Shown piece after piece: positions 1 to 8,709 of a stretch of DNA of 64,000 bases. Origin of the DNA: Lachnospiraceae bacterium (GTDB lineage: Bacteria > Bacillota > Clostridia > Lachnospirales > Lachnospiraceae). The stretch spans positions 42,752 through 106,751 of the forward strand of contig JAAWAV010000003.1 of assembly GCA_022792335.1 (NCBI GenBank), written 5' to 3'. Under the pieces are notes generated by a model. The model was given only the letters and a program-made list of their open reading frames with translations. It did not search any database and had not been told where the DNA came from. Each line of letters begins with the position of its first letter. Positions within the stretch are counted from its first letter, which is position 1. Position numbers and translations under genes: made by a program.

Positions 1-7
1 TACAAAT

Positions 8-75
8 GCTGCCCAGACGGTCGGCTCCTATGGACTTCGACTGCACCGTGTTTCTCACGTCTGCCCGTCAGCAAT
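8..75 (-). ncRNA. ZTP (pfl) riboswitch aptamer; target gene lies left of the window
   Basis: Minus-strand RNA reads UGACGGGCAGACGUGAGAAACACGGUGCAGUCGAAGUCCAUAGGAGCCGACCGUCUGGGCA. It matches the remembered ZTP core UGACGG..ACGUG..CAC..GCCGACCGUCUGGGC. CAGACG/CGUCUG pair around the core. Confidence 0.8.
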
Positions 76-162
76 CAAAGCCTTTTCTCTGTCAAACCAA
101 ACAAGGAAAACTTCATTCCCCTCGCATAATATAACATGCTTCTTGACATCCGTCAAGAGTCT

Positions 163-480
163 TTAGCCCTCGTTCGCTTTCTCCACTCTCGTAATCGCCG
201 TCTTAACCATGGGAATCCGGCAGTTTTTATTTCCGCCAAACTCCACAATCACCATATCGTCTGTAATATCGATAATCACGCCGTAGAAACCGCTGGTGGT
301 CTCCACGCTATCTCCTACTTCCATGCTGGCGATCAGAGACTGAAGCTGCTTCTGCTGCTTCTTCTGAGGGCGAATCGCAATAAAATACATAAACGCGATG
401 ATCACGACAATGTAGATAACCCAGAATCCTACGCCGCCCATACCACCGCTGCTGCCGCCGCTGGCAATTAACAAATTCAT
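163..480 (-). CDS. yajC: preprotein translocase subunit YajC
   Basis: Single TM followed by RPQKKQQKQLQSLIASMEVGDSVETTSGFYGVI, typical of YajC; sits next to tgt and secDF. Confidence 0.95.
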   Translation of the reverse strand: MNLLIASGGSSGGMGGVGFWVIYIVVIIAFMYFIAIRPQKKQQKQLQSLIASMEVGDSVETTSGFYGVIIDITDDMVIVEFGGNKNCRIPMVKTAITRVEKANEG

Positions 481-1628
481 ATTCTTTCTCCTTTTTCTGC
501 GGAAACGCCCATCATGCGCTCCAACTTTTCTTTTTTGTATGCGGCAAAGCGATGGTTTTCTATCGCTTCCCGTATCTCACTCATCATTGTATTATAAAAC
601 CAGAGATTATGCAAGACGCAAAACCGCATTCCCAGCATTTCTTTGGCTTTCAAAAGATGCCGGATATAAGCCCTGCTGTATCTTTTACAGGCCGGACATC
701 CACATCCTTCCTCGATGGGTCTGTCGTCCAGTTCATACTTTGCGTTAAACAAATTCAGTTTTCCCTGGTTCGTATACACATGGCCATGGCGGCCGTTCCT
801 GGTTGGATAAACGCAGTCGAAGAAATCCACGCCCCGTTCCACTGCCTCCAGAATATTGGCCGGAGTTCCCACGCCCATCAGGTAGGTGGGCCTCTCCTCC
901 GGCAGATGAGGCACAGTCACATCCAGGATATGATACATCTCCTCATGGCTCTCCCCCACGGCTAACCCCCCAATGGCATAACCGGCAAGCTCCATCCCGG
1001 AAATTTCTTCGGCATGGCGAATCCGTACATCCTCCAGGATACCGCCCTGGTTAATGCCAAACAGAAGCTGATGCTTATTAATGGTATCTGGCAGACCATT
1101 CAGCCGCTCCATTTCTGCCTTGCAGCGGGCAAGCCAGCGGGTGGTTCTGGCCACGGAAGCCTCGATATAATCCCGATCTGCTTTCGCCGGAGCGCATTCG
1201 TCAAAAGCCATGGCAATGGTAGAGGCCAGATTGGACTGAATCTGCATGCTTTCCTCCGGACCCATAAAAATCTTGCGCCCGTCCACATGAGAATTGAAAT
1301 AAACGCCCTCTTCCTTAATCTTTCTCAACCCTGCCAGAGAAAACACCTGAAACCCGCCGGAATCAGTGAGCACCGGTTTCTCCCAGGACATGAATTTGTG
1401 AATCCCACCGAGCTTCTTCACCACCTGATCGCCAGGCCGTACGTGAAGATGGTAGGTATTGGAAAGTTCAATCTGCGTTCCAATCTGTTCCAGATCCGCC
1501 GTGGCCACGGCGCCCTTGATGGCCGCCGCCGTTCCCACATTCATGAACACGGGGGTTTCCACAGTCCCATGGACTGTGGAAAATCTGGCCCGTTTGGCTC
1601 TTCCTTCCTTTATCAGTATCTCATACAT
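477..1628 (-). CDS. tgt: tRNA-guanine transglycosylase
   Basis: TPVFMNVGTAAAIKG, LTDSGGFQVFSL, FDCVYPTRNGRHG and the Cys/His zinc site CGCPACKRYSRAYIRHLL. Confidence 0.98.
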   Translation of the reverse strand: MYEILIKEGRAKRARFSTVHGTVETPVFMNVGTAAAIKGAVATADLEQIGTQIELSNTYHLHVRPGDQVVKKLGGIHKFMSWEKPVLTDSGGFQVFSLAGLRKIKEEGVYFNSHVDGRKIFMGPEESMQIQSNLASTIAMAFDECAPAKADRDYIEASVARTTRWLARCKAEMERLNGLPDTINKHQLLFGINQGGILEDVRIRHAEEISGMELAGYAIGGLAVGESHEEMYHILDVTVPHLPEERPTYLMGVGTPANILEAVERGVDFFDCVYPTRNGRHGHVYTNQGKLNLFNAKYELDDRPIEEGCGCPACKRYSRAYIRHLLKAKEMLGMRFCVLHNLWFYNTMMSEIREAIENHRFAAYKKEKLERMMGVSAEKGERI

Positions 1629-1631
1629 ACA

Positions 1632-3803
1632 TTAATCCTTCTTCTGAAACTTCACCTTCATCAAGTACCAGATGGGACCGGTCAGGAATACGGAGGAATA
1701 AGCTCCGCAGACAATTCCCACCATCAACGGAAGGGCAAACTCCCGGATGGAGGACACTCCCATAAGAAACAGGACGAATACCATGATAAAGGTGGTCAAG
1801 GAGGTATAAATACTCCTACTTAAGGTCTGGTTGATACTCATATTCACCACCGAAGCCAGCTCTGCCTTAGTCCCCATGGCTTTCAGGTTTTCCCGGATCC
1901 GGTCGAAAATGACGATGGTCGCATTGATGGAGTAACCCACAATGGTCAGCATACAGGCGATGAAGGTATTGCCTACGCTCCACTTGACAATGGCGTAAAA
2001 GGCCAGTACTATCAGTACGTCGTGAACCAGGGCCAGCACGGCGCTGGTGGCGAACCGGATATCCTTAAACCGGAACCAGATATAAATCAGCATGAAGATG
2101 GTCGCTACAATGACCGCCACAATGGCGTCCCGTTTCATCTCAGAGCTTACGGTGGCGCTGATGCTGTCAGCCTTGATGTTTTCCTTGTCCACGCCGTATT
2201 TTTCCGCCAGCTTGTTGTTGAGGCTTTCTCTCTCTTCCACAGAAAGGGTTCTGGTCTTGATGATGACTTCGTTGCTGCCGCTCACCTTCTGAGTCTCCAC
2301 ATTTGCGTCGCCGGTCACTTCCTCCACCAGAGGAACCACGTCGCTGTGAATGGTTTCCATGGACAAATCTTCATTAAAGGTCACATTGGTGGAAGTCCCG
2401 CCCTTAAACTCCAGGCTGTAGTTCAGGATACTGCCCTGGCTGCCGTTCGCATAAACTCCCATGAATACAAAGCCGGCCGCAATCACCGCCAGAGAAGCAG
2501 CGATACAGATGTATTTCTTTTTGACAAAATCGATCTTTGCCGGGGCCTTCGCCTTGCCGTAAAGCTTCTCCGACTGGAAGCCCAGGTTGTACAGAGCGCC
2601 AAGGGCCAGCCTGGTGATCACCAGAGCCGTGAACATGGAAAGCACGATACCGAGGGCCAGCGTCTGAGCAAAGCCCTTCACCGTGCCGGAACCTCTCCAC
2701 AGAAGAACCGCCGCCGCAATCAGAGTGGTCACATTGCCGTCCACGATGGCAGACAGCGCCTTGGAAAAGCCCTCCTTCACCGCTCCCTTTACGGTCCGTC
2801 CAAGGGCTAACTCCTCCCGGATCCTGGCGAAGATAATGACGTTGGCGTCTACAGCCATACCGATGGACAGGATAATACCGGCGATACCAGGCAGCGTCAG
2901 AGTAATGTCAAAGGCGCTTAAAAATACGATGACCAGCGCTACGTAGAATGCCAGAGCAATGGCCGCAGCCACTCCGGGGATCCAGTAAAGGACGATCATC
3001 AAAATTGCCACCAGAATAAATCCGATAAGGCCGGCTTTTAAGCTGGTGGAAATGGCGTCCTGCCCCAGCTTTGCGCCCACCACATTCGATCGGATCTCCT
3101 TAAGCTCCAGAGGCAGGGAACCAATCCGGATGGTAGAGGCAAGCTGGTTGGCGTCCTCATAGGAAGCCATTCCGTCGATGCTGCAGTTTCCACCGGTGAT
3201 TTTCTCCCGCACCGTGGGCGTCCGCACCGTCTTGCCGTCATAGATGATAGAAATGTTCTTTCCGATATTTTTCTCCGTAGCCTCGGCGAACTTCTGGCTT
3301 CCCTCGTCCGTAAGCTGCAAAGACACATAATATTCCGTAGCTCCGGTGATCTGGTTCTTGGCGCTGGCGGGCTGGGCCGTTTTCACATCGTCTCCAGTTA
3401 GCACCACATTCCCTTCCGGATCTTGGAAAGAAAGGCTTCCCGGCTGTCCAAGCTCCTCCAAAATCGCGTTGGCGTCAGACACGCCGGGGATATCCACGTT
3501 GATCCGATCAGAACCTTCCTGATAGACTTCCGCCTCGTTGCTATAGCCCGCCACGCGAAGCTGTAGCTTGTAGATGGTATCCTGCATGTCCACGTCGGAA
3601 GGATTCTCATCCACCGTCTGGTAGGTAATGCTTACGCCGCCCGCCAGATCAAGCCCCAGCTTGATGTCGCTTATACTCCCGGAACCGTCGTCTCCCAGTC
3701 CCATCAGAGCCGTGTAGTAAAGCCCCGCCACCACGGCCAGAAGAACAAGGAGGCAGGCGATTCCCTTGCCCCGTTTGGAATTGTTCTTTTTATAGGTTTT
3801 CAT
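1632..3803 (-). CDS. secDF: fused protein translocase SecD/SecF
   Basis: LGLDLAGGVSITYQ (SecD), GMAVDANVIIFARIREEL, then a SecF half with FKGGTSTNVTF and GYSINATIVIFDRIREN. Confidence 0.95.
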   Translation of the reverse strand: MKTYKKNNSKRGKGIACLLVLLAVVAGLYYTALMGLGDDGSGSISDIKLGLDLAGGVSITYQTVDENPSDVDMQDTIYKLQLRVAGYSNEAEVYQEGSDRINVDIPGVSDANAILEELGQPGSLSFQDPEGNVVLTGDDVKTAQPASAKNQITGATEYYVSLQLTDEGSQKFAEATEKNIGKNISIIYDGKTVRTPTVREKITGGNCSIDGMASYEDANQLASTIRIGSLPLELKEIRSNVVGAKLGQDAISTSLKAGLIGFILVAILMIVLYWIPGVAAAIALAFYVALVIVFLSAFDITLTLPGIAGIILSIGMAVDANVIIFARIREELALGRTVKGAVKEGFSKALSAIVDGNVTTLIAAAVLLWRGSGTVKGFAQTLALGIVLSMFTALVITRLALGALYNLGFQSEKLYGKAKAPAKIDFVKKKYICIAASLAVIAAGFVFMGVYANGSQGSILNYSLEFKGGTSTNVTFNEDLSMETIHSDVVPLVEEVTGDANVETQKVSGSNEVIIKTRTLSVEERESLNNKLAEKYGVDKENIKADSISATVSSEMKRDAIVAVIVATIFMLIYIWFRFKDIRFATSAVLALVHDVLIVLAFYAIVKWSVGNTFIACMLTIVGYSINATIVIFDRIRENLKAMGTKAELASVVNMSINQTLSRSIYTSLTTFIMVFVLFLMGVSSIREFALPLMVGIVCGAYSSVFLTGPIWYLMKVKFQKKD

Positions 3804-3823
3804 TTACTGTTCTCTCCTTCTAT

Positions 3824-5242
3824 TTACCTTTCGTCCGGCAGGGAAGCGTTCCGCTCTTCCTCCTCCGCCAGGGCGGCTTTTATCATAATGGCACACTCAA
3901 TGCGTTTTTTCTGCATTTCGCAGCCAATATCATAGGCGTCTGTAATAGAACCATGGAAATTCCAGGAATTGGCCGCACAGCCGCCGCTGCAATAAAACCT
4001 CGCGAAACAGTTCCTGCATTTTTCCTTAGCATAAACATTGCACAGCTTAAACTCATCCCGGAGTCTTGAATTGGTCACTCCCGTATCCACGTTGCCCAGA
4101 AGAAATTCTTCCTGGCCCACGAACTGGTGACAGGGGTAGAGATCCCCCCAGGGTGTCACCGCCAGATATTCTGTCCCGGATCCACAGCCAGAGAGCCGTT
4201 TGGCCACGCAGGGGCCCTGGCTTAAATCGATCATAAAGTGGAAAAAGTTAAAGCCCTTTCCCTCTTTTTTTCTCCGGATAAATTCCTCTGCCAGTTTATC
4301 ATACTCGGAAAGGATTTGCGCAAGATCCTCTTCCCGAATTGCATAATCTTCTTCCGGAGCAGCCACCACCGGTTCTACGGAAATCTGGTCGAACCCCTCG
4401 TCGGCAAAGTGCAGAACATCCTTTGCAAAATCCAGATTATATCTGGTAAAGGTTCCCCGGATATAATAGCTCTTCTCTCCCCGTTCTTTTGCAAACTTCT
4501 TGAACTTCGGCATAATAATATCGTAACTGGATCCCTTCCCGTTTCTGGTGGGGCGCATTCGGTCGTTGACCTCTTTCCGGCCGTCGATGCTGAGGACTAC
4601 GTTGGCCATCTCTTTGTTGACAAACTCTGTCACCTCGTCGTTTAACAACATACCGTTGGTGGTAATGGTAAAGCGAAAATTTTTGTTACACTCTTTTTCT
4701 CTGGAGCGTCCGTAAGCCACAAGCTGCTTCACCACTTCCCAGTTCATCAGAGGCTCGCCGCCGAAAAAGTCCACTTCCAGGTTCCGCCTGTTCCCGGAAT
4801 GTTCAATCAGAAAATCCAGAGCCTTCTTTCCCACCTCATAGCTCATAATGGCCCGCCTGCCGTGATACTCGCCCTCCTCCGCAAAGCAGTAGCGGCATCC
4901 CAGGTTGCAGTCGTGAGCCACATGAAGGCACAGGGCCTTCACCACCGTTTTCCGGCTTTTAAAGTCCGTCACATACTGTTCATAGATATCTTCCGTAAAC
5001 AGAAGGCCGGCCTCTCGAAGCTCTTCAATCTCCTCCAGGGCTTCCTTTATATCACGCTCCGGATATTTTCCTGAGAGTCGGGCCGCCACAACTTCTTTTG
5101 CTTCGTCAGCGGCGTCGTTTCCTTCTGCCCCGTCCGCATAAAGGGCAATGGCGTCATATACTACGTCGTCCACCACATGGACTGCGCCGCTGCACACGTC
5201 CATGACAATATTATATCCATTGCTTTTGTACTGGTGAATCAC
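3824..5242 (-). CDS. scfB: thioether cross-link-forming SCIFF peptide maturase (radical SAM, SPASM-type C-terminus)
   Basis: Radical SAM motif CNLGCRYCFAEEG, FFGGEPLMNWE, C-terminal Cys-rich CNVYAKEKCRNCFARFYCSGGCAAN. The likely start is GTG at 5242 (VIHQYKSNGYNIVMDVCSGAVHVVDD), not the ORF-track ATG at 5353. Confidence 0.93.
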   Translation of the reverse strand: MIHQYKSNGYNIVMDVCSGAVHVVDDVVYDAIALYADGAEGNDAADEAKEVVAARLSGKYPERDIKEALEEIEELREAGLLFTEDIYEQYVTDFKSRKTVVKALCLHVAHDCNLGCRYCFAEEGEYHGRRAIMSYEVGKKALDFLIEHSGNRRNLEVDFFGGEPLMNWEVVKQLVAYGRSREKECNKNFRFTITTNGMLLNDEVTEFVNKEMANVVLSIDGRKEVNDRMRPTRNGKGSSYDIIMPKFKKFAKERGEKSYYIRGTFTRYNLDFAKDVLHFADEGFDQISVEPVVAAPEEDYAIREEDLAQILSEYDKLAEEFIRRKKEGKGFNFFHFMIDLSQGPCVAKRLSGCGSGTEYLAVTPWGDLYPCHQFVGQEEFLLGNVDTGVTNSRLRDEFKLCNVYAKEKCRNCFARFYCSGGCAANSWNFHGSITDAYDIGCEMQKKRIECAIMIKAALAEEEERNASLPDER

Positions 5243-5466
5243 CTTTTGTCTCCTCTCCACTTTCCAATAGCCAACAAGTACAGGTCCTCTTATTTCCTTC
5301 CGGCCTTCCCGACAAATCAACTTTTCCCGCTCTGACAACGGAAGAAAAGACACTTCGCATATGCAAAGTGCCCCCCTTACATGCCGTATTACTCACTGAT
5401 CCTGCCGCCGGCAGTCTCCTCCGGATACAAGACAGTGAAAAACAGATACTGACCTGTTTCGTACAA

Positions 5467-5610
5467 TTATTTACGGTTTTCGCAGGACTGGTTTCCCACG
5501 GTACAGGAAGTCTTGCAGGCAGACTGGCAGGAGGTCTGGCACTCACCGCAGCCGCCCTTCTTCATGGACTCCTTCAGTGTACTGGAAGTCAATGTCTTTA
5601 CTCTCTTCAT
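5467..5610 (-). CDS. scfA: SCIFF RiPP precursor (six cysteines in forty-five), 47 aa
   Basis: Hand translation of the minus strand: MKRVKTLTSSTLKESMKKGGCGECQTSCQSACKTSCTVGNQSCENRK*. Six Cys; immediately upstream of the maturase; absent from the supplied ORF track. Confidence 0.96.
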   Translation of the reverse strand: MKRVKTLTSSTLKESMKKGGCGECQTSCQSACKTSCTVGNQSCENRK

Positions 5611-5838
5611 GTTCTATCCTCCTATCCTCCCGCCGCGCCAGATAAACCGGCCGTTTCAGAGCTTTGACTGTTATCCCGGGCCATATGCCCTGGACTGAAA
5701 ATTTCACTCTAAAATCCACAGCGTATGATTTCGCCGATAGTATAACACAGAATCTTCCATAAGAAAAGGTCTTTTTCCAAATAATCTTTCATATCTTGTC
5801 TTAACTAGTACAAATTTTTCAAGAAAGAAGGTAATTCC

Positions 5839-6207
5839 ATGGCATCTCCTCTTAAGAGCCGGCCCCTGTCCCTGGTCCGCTCCCTGCTTTTCTCCTACAT
5901 CCTGACTGGTATCCTGTTGCTCATTCTCTCTTTCCTTCTGTATAAGATGAAGCTGTCCAGGAGTCAGATCCACATGGGCGTTTATGTGGTCTACGTGCTT
6001 TCCTGTCTCTTCGGCGGATTCTTAGCTGGAAAACAGATTAAAAACCGGCGGTTCCTCTGGGGTGGTCTGACCGGAATCCTTTATTTTACCCTCCTGTTTC
6101 TCATCTCCCTGCTCTTAAATCAGGGGATTCACGTCGAGGTTCCCGGGCTCCTTTTAAATTTTGTTCTTTGCGCCGGGAGTGGTACCATCGGAGGGATGCT
6201 AAGCTGA
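5839..6207 (+). CDS. TIGR04086-like small multi-TM membrane protein
   Basis: About four predicted TMs; GGFLAGKQIKNRRFLWGGLTGILYF; sits beside SCIFF/yajC as family members often do. Confidence 0.75.
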   Translation: MASPLKSRPLSLVRSLLFSYILTGILLLILSFLLYKMKLSRSQIHMGVYVVYVLSCLFGGFLAGKQIKNRRFLWGGLTGILYFTLLFLISLLLNQGIHVEVPGLLLNFVLCAGSGTIGGMLS

Positions 6208-6310
6208 TAATCCGGAGTTTCACATCGTCAGACAATGAACAGATACGGAAATCGAAGCGACGAGAAAATCCGTCAAATCCTGCAGACCGGAGCGCGTGTC
6301 CTTGTCGGCC

Positions 6311-6412
6311 TTGCCGTCGCTTGACAAGGGCACACGGCCGAAGAAGGATAACGCCAAAGAGCGGGTGGCCGGCGCCGTTTGGGGCGTGTGCGCTCCTGTC
6401 AGGCGACGGTAA
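6311..6412. repeat. Long imperfect inverted repeat downstream of res
   Basis: ttgccgtcgcttgacaagggcacacggcc (6311-6339) against ggggcgtgtgcgctcctgtcaggcgacggtaa (6381-6412); reverse complement of the right arm is ttaccgtcgcctgacaggagcgcacacgcccc. Confidence 0.7.
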
Positions 6413-6417
6413 CATTC

Positions 6418-8709
6418 CTATTTATAAATGCAAAGATCGACAGCATCTTTCAAACTAGAACAGGTTATCGGGCAGATTCTTCCCTGTTTCACCATCCATA
6501 CGGTATATCCCGATGTGTCTATCACTTCCTGACGCTCATTATACTTTTTTTCACTAACGAATCTCACGCTCAGTTCTTTTCCCTCGCACGCCTTTTCAAT
6601 ATAAAAAAGTTTTCTGCTGCTATCTTCCGCAATCAAATGGCTGCCTTTCGTATCTAAAGCCAGGATTTCGCTTTCTGTCCATACAATAAAATCCGGATTG
6701 AAGGTATCCGTTCCTTTCCCATCCAGCAATGGAATTTTCAAAAAACCATTGACCGGATTCCGCATCCACAGTACGCCTCTGCTATCCAGTTCACGCGCAA
6801 ACTCCAGTTCAAAAATATTAAAATCGCTATATTGAGGATGAACTGCATGGCAAAATGATTTACTGTTTTCTGTGACAAACACCTCTCCAACCGGCGTTGT
6901 ATCCAATGGATTTTGCATGATAACGGAATTGCGCCTGTAAATGTCTGCAATCTTTTTTGCTTCGTCTTTTATGTATAACGCCGCATTACTGTTGTATTCT
7001 ATCAGAGCGTCAAATTTTTTTGCCGAAATGTCGCATAAGGTTATGGCATTTTTAGCCAGCTTACTCATTTCCCGTTTAAAGATCCATCGTGCGGTTACCC
7101 GATTACTATGTTGTGTTTTATATCCAATCTCTTCCCCACAATCATTTCCAATTTCCGCTATAACCTGTATTCGCTCCCCCGCGCCTACGGTATTATTGGT
7201 ATCATCGCTGTAATCAATCATCTTAGCAATCGCATCTTTGATTTCCGGCATCGCTTTTTCTGAATTGACGACAATATCCGGAATCTCCACTTCGATCTTC
7301 GGCTGAATTGTCGGCCTGTTTTTTCCGCTATTTTTCGCTATATGATAAGAGATTGCGATTTCCGGGATATCGATGGATATGGTCTTTCTGATCTCTTCTA
7401 TTATAGACTTAAAAACATCTTTTTCGTCTGTTTTCACATAAAAATTAGCCATATTCAGTTTATCATCTGCGTAATGTCTCGCTTTTGGCTGCCTTAAAAC
7501 CCTTCCTATCACCTGCGTTACTTGCGTATTCGATCCCATGTCCTTATCTATATATGCAAAATAGCAGGAAGGGTCGTCCCATCCCTCTTGCAGGGATTGG
7601 TTGAAAATAATATGTCGATAATTCCCTGCAAGAAACGCTTCATAATCATTGTCTCCGCCATTAAAAAGGTTAAAATTCAAAGGCTTCGGAAAGCGTCTGT
7701 CAAATTTCAAATTGCAGTATACCGCTATTTCACGGGGATCTACCCCCTCATGTACTAAATGTTTCCAGATTTTAATGGGTCTTGCTTTTCTTTCTTCAAA
7801 CGGCGTCAATGGATCGTCGACTTCTGAAGTTTTCAACAACATATTGGTATCGCTTACATAAATCGCTTTTGGTCTGAAGTCACACGCCAAATCCCGGGCA
7901 GACTGCTCCACTTCCCTGAAGTCCTCAAGCAAATTATGTATGGCTATTTCCATCGGCGTCATATAACCGCCTATGGAAATCAGCTTTTTAATCAAACCGC
8001 TTTTTACTACCTGTTGATTGCTGACCGCAGTAATTAGATCGCTGTCTTTTAAATTCTTTTCTTTTTTTAATCTCGCTATATACCATTCCAGCTCTTTAGG
8101 GACTTTCGTAGTGGCGCTTGCCGCAATCAGTGCCGCCGGATTTAAATCTAACAGCAGCTTCGTCTGCTGATCCGACAGATTATGCCCTTCATCATATACA
8201 ATAATTAAGTCTCTTGTAGCCCCGCGATAATTTTTTCTTGTTTTTAACATCTCCCATAAGGAACGATTGGCCTGATCGAAGCCCGTCTGGAACACTCGTC
8301 TGTCGCCGTCTGCCTTATCCTTTTGATTGATTTTCCCAACTGTTGCAATAAGCAATAACCCTCTTGAATCATCCAGCAAATCTCTTTCTTTACATTCCAG
8401 TAAAGGCTTTACCTGAAAATCAGGAATGTTTTCCACATACTTTCCTGATGTAAAATTCTCTAAGGTCTGACTAACAATCACCTTCCCTTTAGACAGCCAC
8501 AATACGACTGGCTGTGTGGCCGAGCAGGCTCTTATTTGCTCAATGCAGTCGGCTAAAATCAAGGTTTTTCCGGCGCCTGTTATCGCTGACAGGTTTTGAT
8601 AAAAAGGAACAAATTTTCCTCCTAATCCAGGTAAGGGCTCCTTCCTATATTCGCTATATCTGTCCGCTATTTGTTCAGAAGCCTGTATCTGAAATTTCAT
8701 CAATTCCAT
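6418..8709 (-). CDS. res: type III restriction enzyme, Res subunit (DEAD/DEAH helicase + endonuclease)
   Basis: ITGAGKTLILADCI Walker A-like, VYDEGHN motif II, SLQEGWDDPSCY, QVIGRVLRQP, PDFIVWTESEILALDTKG nuclease-like motif. Confidence 0.92.
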   Translation of the reverse strand: MELMKFQIQASEQIADRYSEYRKEPLPGLGGKFVPFYQNLSAITGAGKTLILADCIEQIRACSATQPVVLWLSKGKVIVSQTLENFTSGKYVENIPDFQVKPLLECKERDLLDDSRGLLLIATVGKINQKDKADGDRRVFQTGFDQANRSLWEMLKTRKNYRGATRDLIIVYDEGHNLSDQQTKLLLDLNPAALIAASATTKVPKELEWYIARLKKEKNLKDSDLITAVSNQQVVKSGLIKKLISIGGYMTPMEIAIHNLLEDFREVEQSARDLACDFRPKAIYVSDTNMLLKTSEVDDPLTPFEERKARPIKIWKHLVHEGVDPREIAVYCNLKFDRRFPKPLNFNLFNGGDNDYEAFLAGNYRHIIFNQSLQEGWDDPSCYFAYIDKDMGSNTQVTQVIGRVLRQPKARHYADDKLNMANFYVKTDEKDVFKSIIEEIRKTISIDIPEIAISYHIAKNSGKNRPTIQPKIEVEIPDIVVNSEKAMPEIKDAIAKMIDYSDDTNNTVGAGERIQVIAEIGNDCGEEIGYKTQHSNRVTARWIFKREMSKLAKNAITLCDISAKKFDALIEYNSNAALYIKDEAKKIADIYRRNSVIMQNPLDTTPVGEVFVTENSKSFCHAVHPQYSDFNIFELEFARELDSRGVLWMRNPVNGFLKIPLLDGKGTDTFNPDFIVWTESEILALDTKGSHLIAEDSSRKLFYIEKACEGKELSVRFVSEKKYNERQEVIDTSGYTVWMVKQGRICPITCSSLKDAVDLCIYK

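Noticed and set aside
1014-1823. 269-aa plus-strand ORF
   Set aside because: Antisense to tgt/secDF, which have clear family motifs; the ORF composition is not protein-like.
2022-2810. 262-aa plus-strand ORF
   Set aside because: Antisense shadow of secDF.
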